A stretch of 64,000 bases of DNA from Paenibacillus_T sp033239625 (GCF_033239625.1 NZ_BTCK01000003.1:1-64000); one strand, 5' to 3'; positions 24,837-33,884 are shown, numbered from the stretch's first letter. Notes: a model not told the origin generated them from the letters alone. Translations and numbers: made by a program.

Positions 24837-26297
24837 ATGTTGGCATTCTTGCAAAAGATCGGTAAATCATTGATGCTGCCCGTTGCCGCTTTGCCGGCTG
24901 CGGCGCTGCTGCTCCGTTTCGGCAACATCGACTATGTCAAAGATTTCGGCTGGGGATCGGTTGGCGATTGGATCAACCATTATATTGCGCCGTTCCTTGC
25001 GGCCGGCGGCTCGGCGATCTTCGATAACCTGCCGTTAATCTTCGCGATAGGCATTGCGATCGGGATGGTAGGCGACGCCGTGGCGACGCTTGCGGCTGTT
25101 ATCGCTTACCTCGTTCTACAGAATGTGCTGGAGAAGGTGCCTGTTGCGTTCAGCGGAATCGTCGGCAAAGATATAAAGCTGGATATGGGCGTACTAGGCG
25201 GCATTCTGGCAGGCCTCATTGCATCGTACATGTATAAACGATTCCATGATATTAAGCTGCCGGATTGGCTCGGATTTTTTGCCGGCAAACGGTTCGTTCC
25301 GATCATTACCTCGTTCGCGATGGTTATCGTGGGCCTGTTGTTTGGCTTGATATGGGGTCCGGTGCAGAATGCGCTGGACGAATTCGGCAACTGGGTTGTC
25401 GGTCTGGGCGGCGTTGGCGCCTTCATCTACATGACGGCTAATCGACTGCTGATCCCATTCGGCTTGCACCATGTCATCAATTCCATTGCTTGGTTTCAGA
25501 TCGGCAGTTACACCGATGCGGCCGGCAACGTCGTTCACGGCGACCTGCACCGCTTCTTCGCCGGCGACAAGTCTGCCGGACTCTTCATGACAGGCTTCTT
25601 CCCAATGATGATGTTCGCGCTTCCGGCAGCGGCGTTCGCGATCATTCACACGGCGAAGCCGGAGAAACGCAAGGTGGTTTCGTCTATCTTCGTAGGTGCG
25701 GCGTTCGCCTCGTTCCTGACAGGTATTACAGAGCCGCTTGAGTTCGCGTTCATGTTTGTCGCGCCTGCCCTGTACGTTGTTCACGCTATTCTGTCTGGCG
25801 CATCGGGCTGGCTGATGGCCTACCTTGGCGTCAAGCATGGCTTCGGCTTCTCGGCAGGTTTCCTAGACTATGCGATCAACTATCCGCTGGCAACGAAGCC
25901 GCTCTTGATCATTCCGGTCGGTATCGGTTTTGCTATCGTTTATTACTTCCTCTTCCGGATTATCATTGTGAAGTTCAATCTTAAAACGCCTGGACGGGAA
26001 GATGGCGAACTCATCGCAGATGGTCAGTTGTCGGAAGGTAAAGGCGCTGACGCACAGCCTGCGAACGATAAGCCGGGCCAAGTGCTCGCGGCGCTTGGCG
26101 GTCCGGGCAACATCGAATCGATTGATGCCTGCATCACCCGCCTTCGCCTCGTCGTGAAGGATGAGAAGGCAGTGAACGATGCCGAGCTGAAGAAGCTGGG
26201 AGCATCCGGCGTCATTCGGTTAAGCAAAGGCGCGGTACAGGCCATATTCGGGACGCAGTCCGAGCGTTTGAAAGACGATATCAAGAAGAGACTATAG
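24837..26297 (+). CDS. PTS EIICB transporter, probably N-acetylglucosamine-specific
   Basis: 486 residues from ATG 24837 (AGAAGGGG upstream; in-frame TTG at 24813 less likely). The membrane EIIC domain runs to about residue 395 and shows LMLPVAALPAAALLLRFG, LIPFGLHHVINSIAWFQIG, HGDLHRFFAGD, TGFFPMMMFALPAAAFAI and the sugar-binding FLTGITEPLEFAFMF. The EIIB domain follows with IDACITRLRL, where Cys432 is phosphorylated. GDLHRFFAGD and the nagBA neighbourhood favour GlcNAc over glucose. It imports the sugar as its 6-phosphate. Confidence 0.92.
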   Translation: MLAFLQKIGKSLMLPVAALPAAALLLRFGNIDYVKDFGWGSVGDWINHYIAPFLAAGGSAIFDNLPLIFAIGIAIGMVGDAVATLAAVIAYLVLQNVLEKVPVAFSGIVGKDIKLDMGVLGGILAGLIASYMYKRFHDIKLPDWLGFFAGKRFVPIITSFAMVIVGLLFGLIWGPVQNALDEFGNWVVGLGGVGAFIYMTANRLLIPFGLHHVINSIAWFQIGSYTDAAGNVVHGDLHRFFAGDKSAGLFMTGFFPMMMFALPAAAFAIIHTAKPEKRKVVSSIFVGAAFASFLTGITEPLEFAFMFVAPALYVVHAILSGASGWLMAYLGVKHGFGFSAGFLDYAINYPLATKPLLIIPVGIGFAIVYYFLFRIIIVKFNLKTPGREDGELIADGQLSEGKGADAQPANDKPGQVLAALGGPGNIESIDACITRLRLVVKDEKAVNDAELKKLGASGVIRLSKGAVQAIFGTQSERLKDDIKKRL

Positions 26298-26326
26298 AGA
26301 TTCAGATATAGGAGGCAGGAGAAACC

Positions 26327-26587
26327 ATGCAGAGAACATTTACAGTTGAGAATCCGACAGGCATTCACGCACGCCCTGCGCGCAAAATCGTGGAAGCCGC
26401 AAAGTCGTTTGACGGAGACGTGTTTCTGGAGAAGGGCGGAAGCCGGTTCAGCGCGAAGAGTCTGGTGAAAGTATTGTCGGTCGGCGCCAAACAGGGCGAT
26501 GCGATCGCTGTTATTGCAGAAGGAGAAGGTGCCGAAGCGGTCATCGATGCAGTAGGCGCAGTTCTCGTTCTGCAGGAAAGTCACTAA
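26327..26587 (+). CDS. ptsH: Phosphocarrier protein HPr
   Basis: 86 residues. The EI-dependent phosphorylation site is His14 in NPTGIHARPA, and the regulatory HPr-kinase serine is Ser45 in FSAKSLVKVLSVG. Both are present, so it can support transport and act as a CcpA co-repressor. It sits 29 nt after the EIICB gene and 1 nt before EI. Whether the genome holds a second HPr cannot be seen here. Confidence 0.96.
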   Translation: MQRTFTVENPTGIHARPARKIVEAAKSFDGDVFLEKGGSRFSAKSLVKVLSVGAKQGDAIAVIAEGEGAEAVIDAVGAVLVLQESH

Positions 26588-26588
26588 T

Positions 26589-28358
26589 ATGAGTAAGGCA
26601 TTGCAAGGAACACCTGCATCTTCCGGCATCGCAATCGGATACGCTAAGGTGCTTCGTACGAATATAGCTGCGCCTGCCGCGAGCAAGATCGATCCTGCAA
26701 TGGCGGAGGCTGAAGCGGCAAGATTCGATGCGGCCGTCTCGACAGCTGCCGAGGAGCTGGAAGCAATCAGGACGAAGCTTCTGGGGGACGGCAAGGAGCA
26801 TGAAGCCGAGATCTTCGAAGCGCACGCCTTTTTGCTTGAGGATGAGGAATTGGTCGGAGCTGCTCGGGAGAAAATAACAGCTGAATTATTCGATGGTATA
26901 TCGGCAATCCTCGAAACGGCGAAGGAAGTTTCCGAGGTGCTCGGCGCATTGGACGATCCGTACCTGCGCGAACGGTCCGCAGACGTGCTCGATGTCGGCC
27001 GCCGGATTGCGCGCCTGCTGAGCGGGGAACAAGCGGTTGACGCTGCAGGGGGAGATTCGCTAGACGGCGTCGGTGCGTTAGATGCTCGAGCGATTATCAT
27101 CGCGGAGGACTTAACGCCATCCGAGACAGCCGGCCTCGATGCGTCGACTGTCGCCGGATTCGCGACGGCTGTGGGAGGGGCAACCTCTCACTCTGCGATC
27201 ATTGCTCGGTCAGGCGGTTTTCCCGCTGTCGTTGGCATCGGGGAGGGTCTGATGGATATACAGAATGGACAGCTCGTCATCGTGGACGGCGGGGCAGGTC
27301 TCGTTCTTATCGAACCGGATGCGGCCATGCTTGCCGAATACGAAACGCGTCGTCTGGCAGCGGGCGGAAGACAGGTTGAGTATGACATGTTCCGTGACCG
27401 GCCATCCATGAGCGCGGACGGCGTTCAAGTCGAACTTGTCGCCAATATCGGCTCCTCGGCAGATGCGAAGGAAGCGCAGCGCAAGGGTGCGGAGGGCATT
27501 GGGTTATTCCGTACGGAGTTTCTGTTCATGGGACGCGACACGCTGCCTACCGAGGATGAGCAATATGAAGCGTATCGGACCGCGGCCGAAGCGTTCGGCG
27601 CGGATGCGCCCATCGTGATCCGCACGATGGATATCGGCGGCGACAAGGAGCTTCCGCTGCTGGAGCTCGAGAAGGAAGATAATCCGTTCCTTGGCTACCG
27701 GGCGATTCGGATTAGCCTCGACCGTCCGGAGCTGTTCAAGACGCAGCTTCGCGCCATCCTTCGTGCGAGCGCGCATGGCAATGTGAAAGCGATGTTCCCG
27801 ATGATTGCAACGCTTAAGGAATGGCGTATGGCTAAGCAGCTGTTAGAGGAAGCGAAACAGGAGCTGTCAGCGAAGGAAGTTCCGTTTAATCCGAACATGG
27901 AGACCGGCATCATGATCGAGATTCCGGCTGCGGCGATGATGGCGGACCGGCTTGCACGAGAGGTCGATTTCTTCAGCATCGGCACGAATGATCTTGTGCA
28001 ATACACGATGGCGGCCGATCGGATGAATCCGAAGCTGTCGACCCTATCCGATCCGTTCGCTCCAGCTGTAATGCGGCTTATCGACCGTGTGATAACGGCG
28101 GCCCATGCCGAGGGCCGATGGGTCGGGATGTGCGGCGAGATGGCCGGTCATCCACTCGCGCTTCCTGTTCTGCTCGGGATGGGACTTGATGAATTCAGCA
28201 TGAGCGCCGGCTCGGTGACCCGTGCGCGCTGGCTGTTGGCGCGGCTTGATCGGGAACGGCTGCAGAGCCTCGCGAGAGCGGTTCTTGATGTGGACGACGC
28301 TGATGAAGCGAAGGCGCTCGTACTGAACGAAGTGCCGGAGTTACGCGAGATCGTGTGA
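26589..28358 (+). CDS. ptsI: PTS enzyme I (phosphoenolpyruvate-protein phosphotransferase)
   Basis: 589 residues. The N-terminal HPr-binding and swivelling domain has the active His201 in GGATSHSAIIARSGGFPAVVG. The C-terminal PEP-binding barrel has GIGLFRTEFLFMGRD, IRTMDIGGDKELP, GYRAIRISL, FFSIGTNDLVQYTMAADR and the catalytic Cys in WVGMCGEMAG. It transfers phosphate from PEP to HPr. It is the last gene of the five-gene PTS operon and is followed by a strong terminator. Length matches the family. Confidence 0.97.
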   Translation: MSKALQGTPASSGIAIGYAKVLRTNIAAPAASKIDPAMAEAEAARFDAAVSTAAEELEAIRTKLLGDGKEHEAEIFEAHAFLLEDEELVGAAREKITAELFDGISAILETAKEVSEVLGALDDPYLRERSADVLDVGRRIARLLSGEQAVDAAGGDSLDGVGALDARAIIIAEDLTPSETAGLDASTVAGFATAVGGATSHSAIIARSGGFPAVVGIGEGLMDIQNGQLVIVDGGAGLVLIEPDAAMLAEYETRRLAAGGRQVEYDMFRDRPSMSADGVQVELVANIGSSADAKEAQRKGAEGIGLFRTEFLFMGRDTLPTEDEQYEAYRTAAEAFGADAPIVIRTMDIGGDKELPLLELEKEDNPFLGYRAIRISLDRPELFKTQLRAILRASAHGNVKAMFPMIATLKEWRMAKQLLEEAKQELSAKEVPFNPNMETGIMIEIPAAAMMADRLAREVDFFSIGTNDLVQYTMAADRMNPKLSTLSDPFAPAVMRLIDRVITAAHAEGRWVGMCGEMAGHPLALPVLLGMGLDEFSMSAGSVTRARWLLARLDRERLQSLARAVLDVDDADEAKALVLNEVPELREIV

Positions 28359-28409
28359 ACGGGCAGTACGCCGCTTACTTGCTGATTTTAAACAATAGTA
28401 TCTCAAATA

Positions 28410-28443
28410 AGAGCGCTGCCCATCGAGGGAGGCGCTCTTTTTC
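28410..28443 (+). terminator. Terminator of PTS operon
   Basis: AGAGCGC ... GCGCTCT stem followed by TTTTTCTG, about 50 nt after ptsI. Confidence 0.85.
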
Positions 28444-28480
28444 TGTTGCGCACAACATTACTCGAAACAATGATTTTCGG

Positions 28481-28541
28481 AAATTAGTTGCAATAGCATC
28501 CTATCTGGCATAAGATGAAATTAGTTGCAATGACATCCTAT
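28481..28541 (+). repeat. Two 24-bp direct repeats in front of marR (candidate operators)
   Basis: AAATTAGTTGCAATAGCATC-CTAT (28481-28504) and AAATTAGTTGCAATGACATC-CTAT (28518-28541) differ at two positions and start 37 bp apart. TTAGTTGCAA half-sites are typical of MarR-family operators, and the second copy abuts the ribosome site of the marR gene, suggesting autoregulation. Confidence 0.7.
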
Positions 28542-28558
28542 ATGAAGGAGGAATCCCA

Positions 28559-29023
28559 TTGAGCGATGAACGCTGGCATTCGAATAGCAGCACAGTGGAA
28601 TCGCACGGGCAATATATCTCTGCGATTTATCGCCACATGCAAGTTGTCATTTCAGCGGAGCTGGCGCCGTATCGAATTGGAAGCGGGCAGTACATCTTTC
28701 TAATGGCGATTGCGTCCGGACAACCGATTACGCAGAAAGCGCTGAGCGAGAAGCTGCTCATTGACAAGACGACGACCGCTAAGGCGATTGGGAAGCTGGA
28801 GTCAGAGGGTTATGTGCGGAGGGAAGTCGATCCTGCGGATAACCGGTATCAGCTGATTTATTTGACAGAGTCCGGACAAGAGGTTGTGCCGCAAGTGCAG
28901 GAGGCGCTGAACCGCGTAAAGAGCAGGACACGGAAGGGCATTAGCGATGAGGAGTATGATGTGCTGTTAGGGCTGTTGAAGACGGTGCTTCGCAATTTGA
29001 GCGAGTCCAATCCAATCGAATGA
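28559..29023 (+). CDS. MarR-family transcriptional regulator
   Basis: 154 residues. The start is TTG 28559, 7 nt behind AAGGAGG; the nearby ATG is out of frame. The winged helix is clear: GQYIFLMAIASGQPITQKALSEKLLIDKTTTAKAIGKLESEGYVRREVDPADNRYQLIYLTESG, with the D-x-R wing. Long dimerisation helices flank it. Two 24-bp repeats upstream look like its own operators. It lies 16 nt before a VOC-family gene, so both are probably co-transcribed and the regulator may respond to a small ligand. Confidence 0.92.
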   Translation: MSDERWHSNSSTVESHGQYISAIYRHMQVVISAELAPYRIGSGQYIFLMAIASGQPITQKALSEKLLIDKTTTAKAIGKLESEGYVRREVDPADNRYQLIYLTESGQEVVPQVQEALNRVKSRTRKGISDEEYDVLLGLLKTVLRNLSESNPIE

Positions 29024-29039
29024 TTCTAGGGAGGGTATC

Positions 29040-29411
29040 ATGATGATCGCGTACCCAATTATTGCAGTGGAGAACTGCAAGGATGAAATTCAGTATTATC
29101 AAAGCGTGCTGGGCGGAGAGATCACGATTCTGCGTAAGCAGGGAGACGATGTGCTCAATGCAGACCTCAAGGTTGATGGGGCTGTCCTTAAGTTTAGTGA
29201 TACGAGAGCAGCGAGGCCAACCATAAGAGGCGACTACGTGAGAGTGTTTCTGCAAATCGATACAGAGGATGATTATCGACGAATCTACGGGGAGTTTGCG
29301 ACCGGCGGGACGATTCATACGGAAATATATGAGGCGCCGTTCAATGGATTATTGGGCATCGTGTCTGACCGCAACTGCGTAAGCTGGGTTTTGTCCTATT
29401 ATCGATCGTAG
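29040..29411 (+). CDS. VOC (glyoxalase/PhnB-like) superfamily protein
   Basis: 123 residues (start 29040 or the adjacent ATG 29043, behind AGGGAGGG). The paired beta-alpha-beta-beta-beta units of PhnB-like proteins are recognisable: AVENCKDEIQYYQSVLGGEI, DGAVLKFSDT, FLQIDTEDDYRRIYGEFATGG, and FNGLLGIVSDRNCVSWVL. These proteins bind metal or small substrates; the reaction cannot be told from sequence. It is co-directional with and 16 nt after marR. Confidence 0.85.
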   Translation: MMIAYPIIAVENCKDEIQYYQSVLGGEITILRKQGDDVLNADLKVDGAVLKFSDTRAARPTIRGDYVRVFLQIDTEDDYRRIYGEFATGGTIHTEIYEAPFNGLLGIVSDRNCVSWVLSYYRS

Positions 29412-29496
29412 TGCCGACAGCCGTAACAACTACAGGGTAACGATGTTCATTCCATTCACCGCACCCTGCATGGGAAATGTCTATTGCTCAAAAGAA

Positions 29497-29838
29497 CTAA
29501 ACGCGAATATCGATGCTGCTGCCGTCAGTTTGCGCCTTTGATGACGACGTTTTGCCGGTGATGCTGTCTTGAGACGGTGCGGACGGGGCTTGCGCGCTGG
29601 AGCCTGAACCCTTTTGCTTTTGCGCGATTTGAAGCTCGATCTGCTGGATCTGCTGTTGAATCTGCTGAACCTTATTCTGCTTCGTCTTCGCATCATCCTT
29701 GCTCTGTTGTTCCTGCTTAAGCTCGTCTTGCAGTTTGTCTCTCTGCTTCTCTAAGTAAGCAGTATCACTCGTGCTGGAGCCGGAGGAATAAGATGCTGCC
29801 GAAGCAGTGCCGCTGACGCCCGAAATAGAGAATCCCAT
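29497..29838 (-). CDS. FlxA-like coiled-coil protein
   Basis: About 113 residues (ATG 29838; GTG 29847 also possible). An N-terminal Ser/Gly/Ala-rich tail is followed by a long coiled coil (residues about 28-77: YLEKQRDKLQDELKQEQQSK, then Gln-rich QQIQQQIQQIELQIAQKQK) and a Ser-rich low-complexity end. This is the pattern of FlxA-like proteins annotated in Paenibacillus. Its function is unknown; FlxA in enterobacteria is flagellum co-regulated. It is monocistronic. Confidence 0.75.
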   Translation of the reverse strand: MGFSISGVSGTASAASYSSGSSTSDTAYLEKQRDKLQDELKQEQQSKDDAKTKQNKVQQIQQQIQQIELQIAQKQKGSGSSAQAPSAPSQDSITGKTSSSKAQTDGSSIDIRV

Positions 29839-30200
29839 TGGTTCCACGTCCTTATCTTATAGCTTAGATGCTGGTGATGCCGGAACTGCTCGAGTTCCAT
29901 AAAAACAGAAGCGATATGACAAGCGGAAAAGCATACCCACATCTTAAATCGGCGAGCTTAAACCCCGCTGAATGTGGCCTGAAAGTTTGACAGGTTTCGA
30001 CAATGCGGTGAACCTCAATACATCGTCTCGGGGCATTGAATCCTAGGCGGTGTATTTTTTATTTCAAGAAAACCGTTGGCTCTTGCCAAGACTGCTTTCG
30101 ACATTCGGTAAGCAAAAACTTAATATATATCGGCATCTCGCTTTACTGTTCGGGTTTACAATCAGGGGATTACGCTACCGAGTTGGAAGGCGGTGAAGCG
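29839..30200. other. 362-bp divergent intergenic region
   Basis: It holds the promoter region of the leftward FlxA-like gene (not resolved by eye) and, on the plus strand, a terminator-like hairpin at 30017-30060 in the leader of the flippase-like gene. I recognise no riboswitch family and no coding sequence; the frame upstream of 30201 is open but has no ribosome site. Confidence 0.5.
30017..30060 (+). terminator. Leader terminator/attenuator or end of an unannotated small RNA
   Basis: AATACATCGTCT pairs with AGGCGGTGTATT (12 bp, two G-U pairs) around a 16-nt loop and runs into TTTTTTA. No plus-strand gene ends here, so it must terminate a leader transcript or a small RNA that starts after about 29850. 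Confidence 0.55.
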
Positions 30201-31205
30201 ATGACAGCATTACAACGGTGGGCGCCATTGATGCTGAAAGCTATTCTTGTGGTCGTAATGGTGTTCTTCGTCGTGCGAAGCGTCCCGTTAAGGGCAGCGG
30301 ACATTCCGGATTACCTGATGCGCGCAGATTACCGATTTTACTTGTCGATGTTCGTATTCGCAGTATTTCTGATGCTGCAAGCGAGCATATGGGTGCTGAT
30401 CGTGAACGCTGCAGGAGCAGGAGGCGAACGGGATGATCGACGGGAGAGCTCCAAGCTGGGGCTGCTTACTGGGCTGCGTATCTTCATCGACTCGCAATTC
30501 GCCAAGTACATACCCGGCGGGTTCTGGAACTACGCAGGTCGCATTGTGCTCGCAACAAGGGCAGGCGTCCCCCTGCAGACGCAGCTGGCATCGATTATCT
30601 ACGAGAATGTCCTATTGGTATCCGCGGCACTCGTATACGCGCTGCTGCTTGCCTTAAGTCTAGACATAAGCCCCGTGCCGCTCGTGTCAGCCGCAATTAT
30701 CGTTATCGCTGCAGCCTATTTATTTTATGACCACGTCATGACTTGGATTGGCCGCCTATTCATGCGGGCCTCCCGGTGGAAGCTGCTAAGCAAGCTGCTC
30801 TCTAAGGTGCGGAAACCTTCTGAATCGGCATCCGTTGGCGGTACGGTCGCAATGCCTCGCAACTACTTCTTCGGGTTTTTGGTTTGTTTTCTAGGCAGCC
30901 ATTTTGTAATGGGGATTGCGTTCTGGATGCTGATTAACAGCTTCGGCGCAGGCCGGATTGGCCTATTATACGCCGCAGGGACATTCGCCACCTCGTGGCT
31001 GCTCGGGCTGCTCAGTCCGCTTCCGGGAGGGCTTGGCATAAGGGAAGGCTTCCTCGTCTACTTCTTATCACTGAAGCTGGGTACAGATGCGGCGCTGCAT
31101 ATTTCCGTTATTGCTCGGCTGTGGAACATCATGGCGGAAGTGACTTTCTGGTTACTCATTAAAGCGGTTAGCCATCTACCGAAAAGGGTGAAAATGTATG
31201 AGTAG
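30201..31205 (+). CDS. Flippase-like membrane protein (lysylphosphatidylglycerol-synthase TM family)
   Basis: 334 residues from ATG 30201 with AAGGCGGTG before it; the open frame upstream has no site. Eight or so hydrophobic helices are present. The family landmarks FAKYIPGGFWNYAGRIVLATRAG and the C-terminal GLLSPLPGGLGIREGFLVYFLSL (the PGG-G-REG motif of UPF0104/LPG-synthase TM proteins) are present. It lacks the cytoplasmic synthetase domain of MprF. The next gene, a glycosyltransferase, overlaps it by 8 nt, so the pair probably makes and moves a glycolipid or surface polysaccharide precursor. Confidence 0.88.
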   Translation: MTALQRWAPLMLKAILVVVMVFFVVRSVPLRAADIPDYLMRADYRFYLSMFVFAVFLMLQASIWVLIVNAAGAGGERDDRRESSKLGLLTGLRIFIDSQFAKYIPGGFWNYAGRIVLATRAGVPLQTQLASIIYENVLLVSAALVYALLLALSLDISPVPLVSAAIIVIAAAYLFYDHVMTWIGRLFMRASRWKLLSKLLSKVRKPSESASVGGTVAMPRNYFFGFLVCFLGSHFVMGIAFWMLINSFGAGRIGLLYAAGTFATSWLLGLLSPLPGGLGIREGFLVYFLSLKLGTDAALHISVIARLWNIMAEVTFWLLIKAVSHLPKRVKMYE

Positions 31206-32397
31206 AAAAGTGGTTCTCGTAACCGGTGTTTTCCCTCCTGGAATTGGCGGTATGCAGAATTATTACTATAACCTATCCAAGCACACCAAACACCATATGA
31301 CGGTTCTCGCGCCTGACTATCCGGGCAGCGACTCATTCGATAAGGGCCAGCCGTTCCGCATTATCCGTGGACCGTTTATGCGAGGAGAGCGTGCAGACGT
31401 CACGAGCTGGGGGCGGCTGCTGCGCTATGTGCAAAGAATGCACCGTAACGAAGACCCGGATATTACCGTATACGGATACATATTGATCGGCTTCATCGGT
31501 CTGCTGCTGCGGGTGTTCAGCGGCCGGCGGTATGTGATCTCCACACATGGCATGGATATGCTTATGTTTCGGAAGTATTTCGGATTAAATCAGATCATTA
31601 AGCTCATTCTTCGTCGGGCGGATGGCGTACTGACGAACAGCGAGTATACGAAACGGCTGGTTGAACAATATGGGGTAGATCCGAGCCGGATCGGGCTCGT
31701 AAATCCAGGAGTCGAGGCGATTTTCAACCGTGAGGTGAAAAATGCAGAGCTGCTGCGGCAGCATGGACTAGAGGGAAAGTACGTGCTGCTGACCGTTGGC
31801 CGACTGGTCACGCGCAAAGGGCATGACCGGGTGATTGAGTCCATGCCGGCCATTATGCAGCGAATTCCTAACGCCGTCTACGTCATCGTCGGGGATGGTC
31901 CGGAACGCGGACGCCTCGAGCAGCTAGCGAAGAAGATTGGCGTTTCGGAAGCTGTTCGGTTTGTAGGCAGCGTTGATGGGAGCGAGCGGCTGAACGACTA
32001 TTACAACCTCGCCGATCAGTTCATTATGGTATGCCGGGAGCTGGAGGAGGGCGATGTGGAGGGATTCGGCATCGTGTATCTGGAGGCAGCCTCTGTAGGG
32101 GTACCAGTCATTGGCGGCAAATCCGGCGGTGCATCGGAGGCGGTGCTGGACGGCGAGACGGGATTGCTCGTTGCGCCGGAGTCTCATGCGGAGATTACGG
32201 CTGCGATTGTCCGTCTCGCTGGCGATACCGTGCTAAGAGATCGGCTTGTGCAGGAAGGCTATACGCGTGCCAAGACGCAGTTCCAGCACGAGAATCTCGC
32301 GGAAGCGTTCGACCAATATATCGGATGGCTCTGCGGACGTCCGGCGCGAGGCAAGAAGCGCGCCGAAGGGCCGGCGATTGGGAGATTGCGATCTTAA
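31198..32397 (+). CDS. Family 4 glycosyltransferase (GT-B fold)
   Basis: 399 residues. The N-terminal acceptor domain opens with VVLVTGVFPPGIGGMQNYYYNL. The C-terminal donor domain shows LTVGRLVTRKGHDRVIESMP, YVIVGDGPERGRLEQLA, VRFVGSV, and the nucleotide-sugar-binding E-x7-E region EGFGIVYLEAASVGVPVIGGKSGG. This is a retaining GT4 transferase of the kind that mannosylates or glucosylates lipids. It overlaps the flippase-like gene by 8 nt (translational coupling) and is followed by a terminator. The C-terminal 25 residues are basic. Confidence 0.93.
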   Translation: MSRKVVLVTGVFPPGIGGMQNYYYNLSKHTKHHMTVLAPDYPGSDSFDKGQPFRIIRGPFMRGERADVTSWGRLLRYVQRMHRNEDPDITVYGYILIGFIGLLLRVFSGRRYVISTHGMDMLMFRKYFGLNQIIKLILRRADGVLTNSEYTKRLVEQYGVDPSRIGLVNPGVEAIFNREVKNAELLRQHGLEGKYVLLTVGRLVTRKGHDRVIESMPAIMQRIPNAVYVIVGDGPERGRLEQLAKKIGVSEAVRFVGSVDGSERLNDYYNLADQFIMVCRELEEGDVEGFGIVYLEAASVGVPVIGGKSGGASEAVLDGETGLLVAPESHAEITAAIVRLAGDTVLRDRLVQEGYTRAKTQFQHENLAEAFDQYIGWLCGRPARGKKRAEGPAIGRLRS

Positions 32398-32407
32398 ATA
32401 TAAGGAG

Positions 32408-32441
32408 AGCATGACCTGTGGGTAGGTCGTGCTTTTTTTTT
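32408..32441 (+). terminator. Intrinsic terminator after glycosyltransferase
   Basis: AGCATGACCT ... AGGTCGTGCT followed by a run of nine T. Confidence 0.92.
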
Positions 32442-32545
32442 CAATAAGCATGGGCATTACATTGGCTTACGGTAGGATATATACAACTAAATAGATTTAT
32501 GAGAAGATCAGAATATTATATCCTAATATTGGAAGGTTGGAACAA

Positions 32546-33829
32546 ATGAGGACTAAAGTTTCGATTCTAATCACACTTGCCCTCTTTACTTTTGCAACAT
32601 TTAATAACTCTTTTAACTCTGTTACAGCATCAGAAATGAAGCAGGCAGACGCATGCCAGATTGTATCGGATAGCGGCAGTACGTTGGTGATAGGCGACCA
32701 TTATTTGGGGCATGCTGATTTTTATGTTTTCTGTGGAGGAAGCAGAAGTGATGGCGATTTAGCAGACCAGGCAATATTTAATGTGAATCCGACCTATCTA
32801 AACACAACGAAAAAAAGTGCAGGCCGTTTATCTGTCACCGCTAAGGAAGCAGGCAATCTCACAGTACGAGCGACTATGCCAGATAAAAGTGTCGTATCCT
32901 ATTGGGTCACGGTGATGACGAAGCTACAGTATGATAAAGTCCTCGGTCCTAAAGAAATATCAATCGACGAGGCATTAATACTATTCCGCATGAAATTCAA
33001 CGATGTGAATGGTGAGTATGGTTATAGTCGTATCTATTCCGATGGCAGCTACGTATTCTCGAATCAAACTAGAGAAGAATCACTTGGAGAAAGTGAAATT
33101 TTCAGAGTCGATCCTATAACAGGTACCGTATATGGTTATCTTGACGATGAATATGTCGATAATCTGATGCTTGATAAGCACGACCCGCCTTATAGCATTG
33201 AACAAAGCGTACAGTTGCTGAAGCAGCGTTTCTTAAAGAAGGTTCCTGCTAATCAAACGGTAGAGGCAACCGGCAACTATTCGAAGGGATGTATCGAAAT
33301 TGGTGTATTCTCGCTTGTAAAATCAGCAGAGACTGGCAAGATGGTAGCAAATTATCACTCGCATTACACAACCTATCTGGTCGATCCAGCAACCGGAGAT
33401 GTATTTAACGCAAATCCCTCCTATGCTTATAAAGGATCTATATCCACTACCAAGGTTACTCGGACCAAGAATAGGTCGATTTATTATAATGACATGCTTC
33501 AGGACTACTATCGCAGCCTCTCTTCTGCTGTAAATGATAACAATTTACGCTCATTAGAGAGTATTCTTAGACCTGACAGTAGTATCGATAAGCAGCAACG
33601 CCAATTTGCTAAGAGTATGTATACTAAGGGTACGAAAGAGCAGTTTGGTAAAACGTATAAGATCGACCACACGGAACAAGTTTCGTCGAAGATCGTTAAA
33701 ATTTACGTTGAGGAAGAAACCTCTGTTACGCCGAAGAACGGGAAAAACCGTATCGTAAAAGAAAAATGGATGTATCAGGCCGAGAAAGAAGCCCACGTGT
33801 GGCGGTTTACAGCAATGAGTAGATGGTAA
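32546..33829 (+). CDS. Secreted protein with two PepSY/YcdB-like repeats
   Basis: 427 residues from ATG 32546 (GGAAGG upstream). A signal peptide (ILITLALFTFATFNNSF...VTAS) is followed by an Ig-like stretch to about residue 130. Two related units then follow: ISIDEALILFRMKF...YVFSNQT...RVDPITGTVYGY, and YSIEQSVQLLKQRF...TTYLVDPATGDVFN. The pattern of helix, strands and V-D-P-x-T-G is that of PepSY/YcdB-type domains, which inhibit or chaperone extracellular proteases in related proteins. The C-terminal 110 residues resemble a small cystatin/NTF2-like fold. It is visibly more AT-rich than its neighbours. Confidence 0.7.
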   Translation: MRTKVSILITLALFTFATFNNSFNSVTASEMKQADACQIVSDSGSTLVIGDHYLGHADFYVFCGGSRSDGDLADQAIFNVNPTYLNTTKKSAGRLSVTAKEAGNLTVRATMPDKSVVSYWVTVMTKLQYDKVLGPKEISIDEALILFRMKFNDVNGEYGYSRIYSDGSYVFSNQTREESLGESEIFRVDPITGTVYGYLDDEYVDNLMLDKHDPPYSIEQSVQLLKQRFLKKVPANQTVEATGNYSKGCIEIGVFSLVKSAETGKMVANYHSHYTTYLVDPATGDVFNANPSYAYKGSISTTKVTRTKNRSIYYNDMLQDYYRSLSSAVNDNNLRSLESILRPDSSIDKQQRQFAKSMYTKGTKEQFGKTYKIDHTEQVSSKIVKIYVEEETSVTPKNGKNRIVKEKWMYQAEKEAHVWRFTAMSRW

Positions 33830-33884
33830 AGCGGTAGAAGGTGTATTTTCAATAATATCTTAGTCATATGGAGGAGGACTGACG

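Noticed and set aside
26024..27100. 358-codon frame antisense to EIICB, HPr and EI
   Set aside because: Ser/Arg/Ala low-complexity shadow of three certain genes.
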